Source: Pedobacter sp. R20-19
GTDB taxonomy: Bacteria > Bacteroidota > Bacteroidia > Sphingobacteriales > Sphingobacteriaceae
Assembly: GCF_000708265.2 (NCBI RefSeq)
Contig: NZ_JCKI01000005.1
Coordinates: 62,001 to 126,000, forward strand
Reading direction: 5' to 3'
Length of the DNA: 64,000 nucleotides
This document shows positions 52,997 through 60,090 of the stretch, one piece after another. Within the stretch, counting starts at the first letter, position 1. Each line of letters starts with the position of its first letter. The notes beneath the pieces were generated by a model. That model was not told where the DNA came from. It searched no databases and was given only the letters and a program-made list of their open reading frames with translations. The translations under genes and the position numbers were made by a program.

Positions 52997-54925
52997 TTGT
53001 GGTCTGGAGACCTGGGTTTTCAAGAGGGATTTAAGTGGTCCTTTGGAACACTTAAACCAGAGGGGGATTTTCTGAATTTTGATGATTATTCGAAATGTAA
53101 GGAAATACTGGCCAAGGCTACAAAAATCAAGGAATACGCAGATAAGGCCAAGGAAAGGGAAACAGAGAGTAAAAAACTTGCTGAAGCAGTAGACTACGAT
53201 AAGCTGGTTAAATGGTTAATTGATAACAAAGGAAAAGTTGCGGCTTATGATTATACCAATTTTATAAGCAAGGAATCCATTTCCTCTACCTCTAGTTTAG
53301 GCATAGTAACCCTAATTCCAATAGATAAATCATACACTACAAGTATCGATGGTGTTGAAAAAACATTTCACTTAAAGGGTAATTTATCAATTAAAAAAGG
53401 CAATGTAGACTTAAGTGCTAACGATAAAGTTTATTCATCGATAAGCATTCTGCCAAACCAGGATAAGATACAATATACCTTGAACTACAATTACGAAAAT
53501 AGTGATGAACGTGCTATCCGTTTGGAAACAAACAATACCGAAGAGATGGAGTATCTCTTTATTGCGCAGGGTTTTTCTTATACAGAACCGTACAAAAAAA
53601 CCGTAACCGATAAGTTTATTAGTGAACTAAAACTTGCCGGTGCCGATTGCGACAAAATTGATTATCTGTATGAAAATATACCAAGTTTTGTAACACCAGT
53701 TATAACCGACGAGCAGAAATGGACAAGTTTAAAATCACTTCTAAACTGTCGGGTAGATAAAGTTGGTACCGATGAGGGTAAGGCAATCAATAATTTGATA
53801 AAGGGAGTATCAACGGCTTATCTAGAGGACAAAATCAACACTGAAACCGCAACCCTAATGGCGGTTTATGCAAAATTGAAAATGGTTGATAAGTTGCCAT
53901 TTGCCACAGCGATAACCAAAAAAATAAGCGAAACATGGACAGGAAATGAAGAATTATCTACCGTTTATCCCCAGGAAACAAAAATTCCGGGCAATGAGAA
54001 CGGGCAGTATAAAATCTCCTGTTTTGGTATAACGAATAATGATTTAACCTTTGGCTATACTTACTTTTATTTTTGTAGGGGATTATACAGTGATACGCCT
54101 TGCAATGGCGATGCACCTGGCAACAAGTTGTTCAGATTTGAAGACCACTGTGTAGATCTCTTTACCCTAAGCGGTACTGCACCTGTAATTCTCCAAATTA
54201 ATGGAGAGAAAATTATCCTGCCCGCATTTATTGCAGGGCAGATTATGCAGACTGCGAAAGCAGATAAAATTGATGAGATCCGTTCTTTTTATGCAGGTTT
54301 GCTGTTGCCCGAGCTTATTGTAAAACCATCTACCTTATCGGGATGGAGCAAGTTTTTAAAGGGAGAAGGAGTTGTTAATGGAGTAAAGAATGTTTGGGAT
54401 GACATTATTTTAAATGGAAATAAAGGCGTTGTAGAAGCCCTTTCATTAAAATATAAAAATGTAGATGAGTTTTTGGTTAGTACAGAATACACATCAAAAG
54501 TATCAACTGATTTTGTTAAATACCAAGCAAGAGGTGGAGCGTTGGATTTGGCTAAGTATACTACCAAACATAGAGTAATTACAGGCAATAGGATGAGGGG
54601 AAAAATTGCTGAAAGTGTTTTTCTAGATTTAGAAAAAGGGTTGAAACCTGACTTTGGTGTTCAAACGAGTGACGGAGTTCGTTATATCGATAATTTGCTA
54701 AATGGCACAGCACGAGAGTTGAAATCAGGGAAGATTACCAATACAGCTGAATTCCAGAGACAGGTTAAAAAGGATATTGAGATATTAGTTTCTGACGATG
54801 AACTTGTTCGAAAGATTGAGTGGCACGCCTTAGATGGAATAGATGATAGTGCACTGAAATTCATAAGAGAACAAATGACCAGTAAAGGAGTAAATCCTTT
54901 AAGATTTAAAATTGTAATTTATTAG
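52997..54925 (+). CDS. Orphan toxin module with PD-(D/E)xK nuclease-like C-terminus
   Basis: The 642-codon frame opens directly after a stop with TTG. It has no signal peptide, no ATG until about residue 184 and no N-terminal TANFOR/fibronectin part, so it looks like a 5'-truncated toxin cassette. The first 80 residues are helical and charged; a beta-rich middle follows. The last 110 residues have RYIDNLLNGTARELKSG (about 562-578), giving D565, E574 and K576, the D...ExK pattern of PD-(D/E)xK nucleases, followed by a QRQVKKD helix as in Tox-REase domains. Toxicity is inferred. It may act only after recombination onto a full-length N-terminus. Confidence 0.65.
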   Translation: MWSGDLGFQEGFKWSFGTLKPEGDFLNFDDYSKCKEILAKATKIKEYADKAKERETESKKLAEAVDYDKLVKWLIDNKGKVAAYDYTNFISKESISSTSSLGIVTLIPIDKSYTTSIDGVEKTFHLKGNLSIKKGNVDLSANDKVYSSISILPNQDKIQYTLNYNYENSDERAIRLETNNTEEMEYLFIAQGFSYTEPYKKTVTDKFISELKLAGADCDKIDYLYENIPSFVTPVITDEQKWTSLKSLLNCRVDKVGTDEGKAINNLIKGVSTAYLEDKINTETATLMAVYAKLKMVDKLPFATAITKKISETWTGNEELSTVYPQETKIPGNENGQYKISCFGITNNDLTFGYTYFYFCRGLYSDTPCNGDAPGNKLFRFEDHCVDLFTLSGTAPVILQINGEKIILPAFIAGQIMQTAKADKIDEIRSFYAGLLLPELIVKPSTLSGWSKFLKGEGVVNGVKNVWDDIILNGNKGVVEALSLKYKNVDEFLVSTEYTSKVSTDFVKYQARGGALDLAKYTTKHRVITGNRMRGKIAESVFLDLEKGLKPDFGVQTSDGVRYIDNLLNGTARELKSGKITNTAEFQRQVKKDIEILVSDDELVRKIEWHALDGIDDSALKFIREQMTSKGVNPLRFKIVIY

Positions 54926-54929
54926 AGAT

Positions 54930-55370
54930 ATGAAAAATGTAAAAGATTTAAAAAATGAGTTCAGCCATTTGATTAATAAAATCCCTGATTTTTTAAATCA
55001 ATTAAAAAATCAGTTGAAATTAAATGATTTCGATTTTGATAATAAAGAAGTAGAATTGGTTGACAGTTGGTTTAAAGTAAAAATTAGTGAAAAAGAAATT
55101 AGTGTTGATGAAATGATTAATGTTAAAAAAATGTTTTTTTCTTATTGTAGTACCTTATTTATAATGTCTAATGGTGGTGAAATTGTTTTAAATACAAAAA
55201 AAAATACTACTTCATATGGTGAACCAATTATAATAAATTATGGGGGACCAGGATATCCTTGGGTAGCAATTTCGGTGTTTGGATGGATGAGAATTATTGA
55301 GAAAGAAGGAGGGTTAAGTAAACCATTAAATGAAACTATATTAAGAAATCTAAAAAATAAATCTGAATAA
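54930..55370 (+). CDS. Probable immunity protein for the nuclease-like toxin, copy 1
   Basis: A 146-residue soluble protein starting 4 bp after the orphan toxin stop. The N-terminal half is a helical region; the C-terminal half has SNGGEIVLNTKK (about 81-92), INYGGPGYPWVAISVFGW (about 103-120) and a NETILRNLKNKSE end. A paralogue follows at 55491-55928 with the same NG-GE, YPWVAIS and ETILRNLK motifs. Position directly behind the toxin makes it the likely cognate immunity protein. The family is not known to me. Confidence 0.65.
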   Translation: MKNVKDLKNEFSHLINKIPDFLNQLKNQLKLNDFDFDNKEVELVDSWFKVKISEKEISVDEMINVKKMFFSYCSTLFIMSNGGEIVLNTKKNTTSYGEPIIINYGGPGYPWVAISVFGWMRIIEKEGGLSKPLNETILRNLKNKSE

Positions 55371-55488
55371 TTTTCGAAAATAGAATGGCATGCTTTAGAT
55401 GGAATTGACGATGGTGCATTAAAATTCATTAAAGCAGAAACGGTTTTGAAAAGAGTAGTTCGGATAAATTAAAAATTATAATTTATTA
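55371..55488 (+). pseudogene. Toxin-tail remnant 1 (nuclease-type)
   Basis: Directly after the immunity stop the DNA encodes SKIEWHALDGIDDGALKFIK. This matches the end of the orphan toxin (RKIEWHALDGIDDSALKFIR) with one main change, Ser to Gly, plus first and last residue differences. It then shifts frame and ends with SSDKLKIIIY and TAA, which matches the toxin's FKIVIY stop. The next immunity gene starts 2 bp later. It is a scar of a lost or duplicated toxin end. Confidence 0.85.
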
Positions 55489-55490
55489 AA

Positions 55491-55928
55491 ATGGAAAATT
55501 TAAAAGAATTGAGAATTAAACACCAAGAAAGAATTAGTTCTCTGGCAACAGATTTAGAAAAGTTAAAAAAGATACTGGCTGTAGGCAATTTTATATTTGA
55601 TGAAAAGGAAGTAGAGCAAGTATGCGAATTTTACAAAACTAATTTTAAAAATCCTGAAAAATTGGGATTGTCATTATCACAATTAAAAAGTTTATTCTTT
55701 GCTTATTGTAGTAATGCTTTTATAAGTTCTAATGGAGGTGAGTTAATTCTCGATACAAATAAACGAAGTATTAATTATGGGGAAACAATTATAATTAAAT
55801 ATGGTGTTGAAAATTATCCATGGGTTGCTATTTCAATTGATGCATGGATTGAGAGAATAGAAACTGGAAGATTAAGTAAAAAATTAAGTGAAACTATTTT
55901 AAGAAACCTAAAAGATAAATCTGAGTAA
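55491..55928 (+). CDS. Probable immunity protein, copy 2
   Basis: A 145-residue paralogue of the preceding immunity protein. Shared features are the LFFAYCSNAFISSNGGELIL stretch (cf. MFFSYCSTLFIMSNGGEIVL), YPWVAIS and SETILRNLKDKSE. The two differ through most of the first half, so they probably protect against different variants of one toxin family. It follows a toxin-tail remnant and is followed by another. The function is inferred from the cassette structure. Confidence 0.65.
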   Translation: MENLKELRIKHQERISSLATDLEKLKKILAVGNFIFDEKEVEQVCEFYKTNFKNPEKLGLSLSQLKSLFFAYCSNAFISSNGGELILDTNKRSINYGETIIIKYGVENYPWVAISIDAWIERIETGRLSKKLSETILRNLKDKSE

Positions 55929-56038
55929 TTTTCGAAAATAGAATGGCATGCCCTTGACGGAATTGATGATAATGCGTTAAAATTGATAGGGCAGAAAAGT
56001 GGATAAAAGAAAAAATTAAAGAATACGGTTCAAAATGA
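55929..56038 (+). pseudogene. Toxin-tail remnant 2 (chimeric)
   Basis: The first part encodes SKIEWHALDGIDDNALKL, the nuclease-type toxin tail again. Near 55983 the sense shifts to another frame that reads IDRAEKWIKEKIKEYGSK and stops at TGA 56036-56038. That second half matches remnant 3 (DRAEKWIEKMIKQYGK), the tail of a different toxin. The stop overlaps the ATG of the next gene in an ATGA. This is a recombination junction between two toxin ends. Confidence 0.82.
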
Positions 56039-56736
56039 AAAAAATAGAAGAAATAAGAGTATTAGGTAGTTCAGATGATTCTCCTATAGCATATATAGGA
56101 CCTAATTTAGGAGTTTTATTTCTAAAACATATGGGGAATTATAGCATGGCTAATGATGTTAATATTTTAGGAATTCAATTCAATTTTAAAGAATTGATAG
56201 GTGATTCAGCTGATATTTCTTTTAACAATAACTCTACATATAATTTATACTATATGCATGTCGGTATTTCTGAAAAATATTTTGAAAGCTTAATTAGCTA
56301 TGAAAAGATAAAATTTACTTGTAAATGCATCTATAAGGGGTTGTTACAGTGGGCAATGAAATTTAATCTCCCAGTAGAACCAATCCATGTTGCAAATCAA
56401 AAAATAATAGGGGATGAGTACTTTTCAGAAAAAGCTAAAAAATATACATCAAAAAACAGAAGATATATTTGTTCAATTGAAATTAGATATGAGTATGATT
56501 CAACAAGTTATAGATTGAAATTTGTAGATAATAATCTAAAACAAATAGAGCGATATTTTATCTGTAACAAAAAGTATTTCAAAGATGATGAACTAATGAA
56601 AAACGATTATATGAAATGGCTAAATACCCCCCGTACAATTAAAGTTACTGGTTGGGCTAATAATGAATTTGTAATGATGTGGGGAGATGATAAATATATT
56701 TTTAATGTACAGAAGAAAGAAATTATTAAGGAATAA
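56035..56736 (+). CDS. Probable immunity protein of a different toxin (233 aa)
   Basis: A 233-residue soluble, AT-rich gene product, unlike the 145-residue family. It begins MKKIEEIRVLGSSDDSPI, has a FTCKCIYKGLLQWAMKFNLP middle and ends WANNEFVMMWGDDKYIFNV. Its ATG overlaps the stop of a DRAEKW-type toxin-tail remnant, the same toxin-immunity coupling as at 52001. I do not recognise the fold; it is probably the immunity partner of the toxin whose tail is left upstream. Confidence 0.6.
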   Translation: MKKIEEIRVLGSSDDSPIAYIGPNLGVLFLKHMGNYSMANDVNILGIQFNFKELIGDSADISFNNNSTYNLYYMHVGISEKYFESLISYEKIKFTCKCIYKGLLQWAMKFNLPVEPIHVANQKIIGDEYFSEKAKKYTSKNRRYICSIEIRYEYDSTSYRLKFVDNNLKQIERYFICNKKYFKDDELMKNDYMKWLNTPRTIKVTGWANNEFVMMWGDDKYIFNVQKKEIIKE

Positions 56737-56745
56737 TAAAATTTA

Positions 56746-56814
56746 GGTTTTGTGTTGCTGTTTGATAGAGCAGAAAAATGGATTGAAAAAATGATTAAAC
56801 AATATGGGAAATAA
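56746..56814 (+). pseudogene. Toxin-tail remnant 3 (DRAEKW type)
   Basis: The DNA reads GFVLLFDRAEKWIEKMIKQY then GK and a TAA at 56812-56814. DRAEKWIEKMIKQYGK parallels DRAEKWIKEKIKEYGSK at the end of remnant 2. The next immunity-type gene starts at 56804 in another frame, overlapping the remnant's end by 11 bp. No longer toxin frame is present upstream. Confidence 0.8.
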
Positions 56815-57328
56815 CTATAAAGATTTGAAAGATTGGTTTTCAAAGCATGATTTTAGCATTGATACCCGAATATCAATTGGTGGTTCAAAAAACAATGGTA
56901 TTTTAAAAATTAGGAAGATTAGTTACTCTTTCGAGGATAATAAATACGAGGAAATTTACTACCCCATTGAATTACATTCTTATAAGTTACTCGTAAATAA
57001 TAAGGAAGTTGATTTTATTAGTTACAATAATTGGGTTAATGAAATAATTGTAATTGATCACAAAGAAGCATATTTAAAGATAACTTTTTATGGTTCTGAA
57101 AATGTCTTGCTTGTAATTTCAAAGGTTTATCATTTTCATAATCCTTACCGAATACCCTATAAACCACCTTTGAGAGTTAAACGAAATAGTGTCACAATTA
57201 GGATGGAAGTTGACGGTTTTAATTATGAAACATTAAAGAGTAAATTTCAAGAGAGAAATATCGTGGTCTCATTAAGAGAATATTTTGGCAAGCAAGTAAA
57301 TTTATCAAAAAATAAAGAATATAGATGA
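56804..57328 (+). CDS. Probable immunity protein after remnant 3 (174 aa)
   Basis: A 174-residue basic, beta-rich soluble protein (NGILKIRKISYSFEDNKYEE; SENVLLVISKVYHFHNPY). It has no signal peptide. The start overlaps the end of a DRAEKW-type toxin tail, so it is read as the immunity gene of that cassette. It shows no clear likeness to the 233-residue protein that follows the other DRAEKW tail. The family is unknown to me. Confidence 0.55.
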   Translation: MGNNYKDLKDWFSKHDFSIDTRISIGGSKNNGILKIRKISYSFEDNKYEEIYYPIELHSYKLLVNNKEVDFISYNNWVNEIIVIDHKEAYLKITFYGSENVLLVISKVYHFHNPYRIPYKPPLRVKRNSVTIRMEVDGFNYETLKSKFQERNIVVSLREYFGKQVNLSKNKEYR

Positions 57329-57329
57329 T

Positions 57330-57590
57330 TTGTTTGGATTAAGTATTTGCCAAGACTATCCTAAAGTAAACCATCTTCAAGATAGTTTAGGTATTAATAT
57401 TTGTAATATTATTGAGGAAAATGGTTTTATAGAAATATCTTTTGATTTCCAAAATACAGAGATGAAGATACTATGGCAAGAATTTTTAGAAATTATTCTT
57501 TCTCTAAATGTATTAGAAATAAAATCTGGCAATGTTGTTTATGATAAAAATGAGTTTAATCAATTTAGAAAGGATTTTGACTTATCCTGA
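57330..57590 (+). pseudogene. Uncertain small reading frame at the end of the immunity array
   Basis: An 86-codon frame begins at TTG 57330, without an ATG or good ribosome-binding site, 2 bp after the preceding gene and in another frame. It has a coding-like pattern (NIIEENGFIEISFDFQNTEM; LWQEFLEIILSLNVLEI). It may be the broken remainder of another immunity gene or a frameshifted extension of the one before. It is listed as a probable fragment; a short real protein is possible. Confidence 0.35.
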
Positions 57591-57988
57591 TAGTGTTTCA
57601 AATGTATGGATTTTGAAATTTAAACATTTAACTAATTGATAATCAATAATTATTGAAATAATTAATTTTTGATTTGAAAGAGAAATTGACAATAAAATAT
57701 ATCAAACAAACAATTTAAACCCATTAAAACGGTTTAAAATAATTGAATTTACACTTCTTTTTCCAGATGTGTTGATTTTGAAAAAAAGTGCTTACGTAGG
57801 TCGCATAACTTGCATTTTTAGATCGATTAATCACAAAACCTAGTTCCCTAAATAGGTTAAATTATTAAAGAAACAAAGGTTTCGAAACTGTGTCATCATC
57901 CCTGAACCACAGTATTACTTAAATATATTATTTATTCAATTTAGTTGTGATCTTAATTACGACTGATGATATTTTATAACAAAACGGG
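57591..57988. other. AT-rich spacer after the immunity array
   Basis: The 398-bp segment is about 70% AT by eye, with poly-A/T runs and a small hairpin-like CCTAGTTCCCTAAATAGG at 57839-57856. I see no gene and no member of the dispersed repeat families. It marks the end of the AT-rich cassette region, and it probably carries the promoter of the next large gene. Confidence 0.5.
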
Positions 57989-60085
57989 ATGATTAAAAAA
58001 CTTACTTACACCTTTTTCCTTTTAACTCTTTGTTCAACATCTTTATTTGCACAGCAAAAAACCAAACAAAGTCAAAAGCCAAAATCACAGATTATGGTGA
58101 TGGCTCGTGTATCAAAAAAAGATAACCTGATTAATATACGCTGGGGCACCAGTGATGCACAGGCCTGGAAACTCAGCAATAAATACGGCTTTAATGTAGA
58201 AAGGTTTACCATTTTACGCGATAAAAAAATGTTAGCTCAACCCGAGCGGAAATTGATTGCTACGGCATTAAAACCAAAACCATTGAATGATTGGGAGACA
58301 TTGGCTAAAAACGATAATTATGCAGCTGTTATTGTCCAGGCCATTTATGGGGACAAATTTGAAATGAACGGAACTGCATCCAATGGTGTGGCCAAAATCA
58401 TGGCGCAATCTCAAGACCTTGACCAGCGGTTTGGTTTTTCGCTTTATGCAGCTGATATGAGCTTTGCCGGTGCAAAAATGGCGGGTTGGGGTTATACGGA
58501 TACAGATATCAAAAGCAACGAAAAGTATTTTTACCGCATTAAATCGGCGATACCTTCAGGTCTTTTAAAAATCGATTCAGCAGGTGCCTACATTGGAATG
58601 GAGGATTACGAACCTTTGCCTAAGATAGAAGAGGTAGCCACCAATTTTGGCGATAAAAGTGTAGTAATAAGCTGGGATTACGCCCGTTTGAAGAACATTT
58701 ATAATGCTTACTATATCGAGAAATCCATTGACGGTGGTACAACCTTTAAAAAAGTAAGTGAATTGCCTATGACCAACTTAAATGAAAAAGAAAGGGCAGG
58801 CGCTAACCGAATGTATTATATCGATTCCCTTAATAACAACCTCACTAAATATCAATACCGCATCGCAGGGATTAACCCGTTTGGCGAACTAAGCCCTTAT
58901 ACGGATGTAGCAGAAGGAAAGGGTAAAAGCTTGTTGGCATTCGTGCCCAATATCAAAAAGAACAGAATTGATGATAAGGGCGTATTGCAAATGCAATGGG
59001 AATTTGACGAAGCAGGCAATAACCAAATCAGCGGTTTTATCCTGAACAAGGCCACAAAGTCTGAAGGACCATATCTGGAAGTGATAAAAAATATCTCACC
59101 CGAAAGTAGGAACCTGAGTTACGATAATCTAGATGGATCCAATTATTTTACCATTACAGCCGTGGGAAAAGAAAGCGAGGCAAGAACCTCTTATCCTGTT
59201 TTGGTGCAACCAATAGATTCTGTTCCACCTGCCATACCAAGCGGTCTTGTTGCAAAAGTAGATACCACGGGTAAAGTAACACTAAAATGGGATTCCAATA
59301 AAGAAACTGATTTACTCGGGTATAAAATATTCAGGGCCTTAAGCAAGGGAGAAGAGGCGGTACCATTAATAGATTCTGTATGGTATGTAAACAGTTATAA
59401 AGATGTGCTGAGCCTAAAGATGACAAATAAAAAGGCCTGGTATGGAGTAAGCGCTATAGATAAACGCTTTAACCAGTCAAAAATATCCGAACTGGTTGAA
59501 TTGAAGAAACCAGCTGTAATTCCACCATCGCCGGCAGTGATTACCAAATATAAAACTACAGGAGATAAAGTGATGCTGAACTGGGTAAATAGTAGCGATA
59601 GTGATGTGGTGAGCCACACCATTCTTAGGCGTACCCATCCGGATAGTGCCTGGGTAGTGGTTAAAGCTTTTACGGATACCACCAATAGTTTTACAGATGA
59701 AAAGCTCAAAGCAGAACAAAACTATCAGTATGTAATTGAGGTAAAAAATGAAGGTAATCTTGAAACAAGATCTGAAATCTTAATGATTCAAACTACTGCT
59801 TTAGCAACTGGTAAACTAACATTAACCAGATTATATGCTTATCCCCATACAGATGAACATCGAATAGAAATAGTATGGGATGATAAACTGGCAAATGTAA
59901 AAAGCTATCAAATATACAAAGCACAAACTGGCGCTAGTTTAAGCCTTTGGAAGGTTTTAAGTGCAAAAGAAAAAGGACTGTTTGATACAGCGCCAATGAT
60001 AAACACGAGTTATGAATATGGAGTGATAGCAGTCCTACAGAGTGGTGCATATAGTGAGATGAAAACAGTAACGGTAAAATATTAA
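57989..60085 (+). CDS. Secreted multi-fibronectin-type-III protein
   Basis: This 698-residue protein has a signal peptide (cut after LFAQ, about residue 22). The first 200 residues are a beta domain (VMARVSKKDNLINIRWGTSD) that itself looks fibronectin-like. Fibronectin type III units follow: SVVISWDYARLKNIYNAYYI (about 228-247), a third near 320-400, GKVTLKWDSNKETDLLGYKI (about 429-448), DKVMLNWVNSSDSDVVSHTI and HRIEIVWDDKLANVKSYQIY. No toxin module follows. It starts 5 bp before the next gene ends its leader, so both are one operon. Such proteins make extended surface structures or adaptors; the exact role is unknown, and its neighbours suggest a part in toxin display. Confidence 0.8.
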   Translation: MIKKLTYTFFLLTLCSTSLFAQQKTKQSQKPKSQIMVMARVSKKDNLINIRWGTSDAQAWKLSNKYGFNVERFTILRDKKMLAQPERKLIATALKPKPLNDWETLAKNDNYAAVIVQAIYGDKFEMNGTASNGVAKIMAQSQDLDQRFGFSLYAADMSFAGAKMAGWGYTDTDIKSNEKYFYRIKSAIPSGLLKIDSAGAYIGMEDYEPLPKIEEVATNFGDKSVVISWDYARLKNIYNAYYIEKSIDGGTTFKKVSELPMTNLNEKERAGANRMYYIDSLNNNLTKYQYRIAGINPFGELSPYTDVAEGKGKSLLAFVPNIKKNRIDDKGVLQMQWEFDEAGNNQISGFILNKATKSEGPYLEVIKNISPESRNLSYDNLDGSNYFTITAVGKESEARTSYPVLVQPIDSVPPAIPSGLVAKVDTTGKVTLKWDSNKETDLLGYKIFRALSKGEEAVPLIDSVWYVNSYKDVLSLKMTNKKAWYGVSAIDKRFNQSKISELVELKKPAVIPPSPAVITKYKTTGDKVMLNWVNSSDSDVVSHTILRRTHPDSAWVVVKAFTDTTNSFTDEKLKAEQNYQYVIEVKNEGNLETRSEILMIQTTALATGKLTLTRLYAYPHTDEHRIEIVWDDKLANVKSYQIYKAQTGASLSLWKVLSAKEKGLFDTAPMINTSYEYGVIAVLQSGAYSEMKTVTVKY

Positions 60086-60090
60086 AGGAT

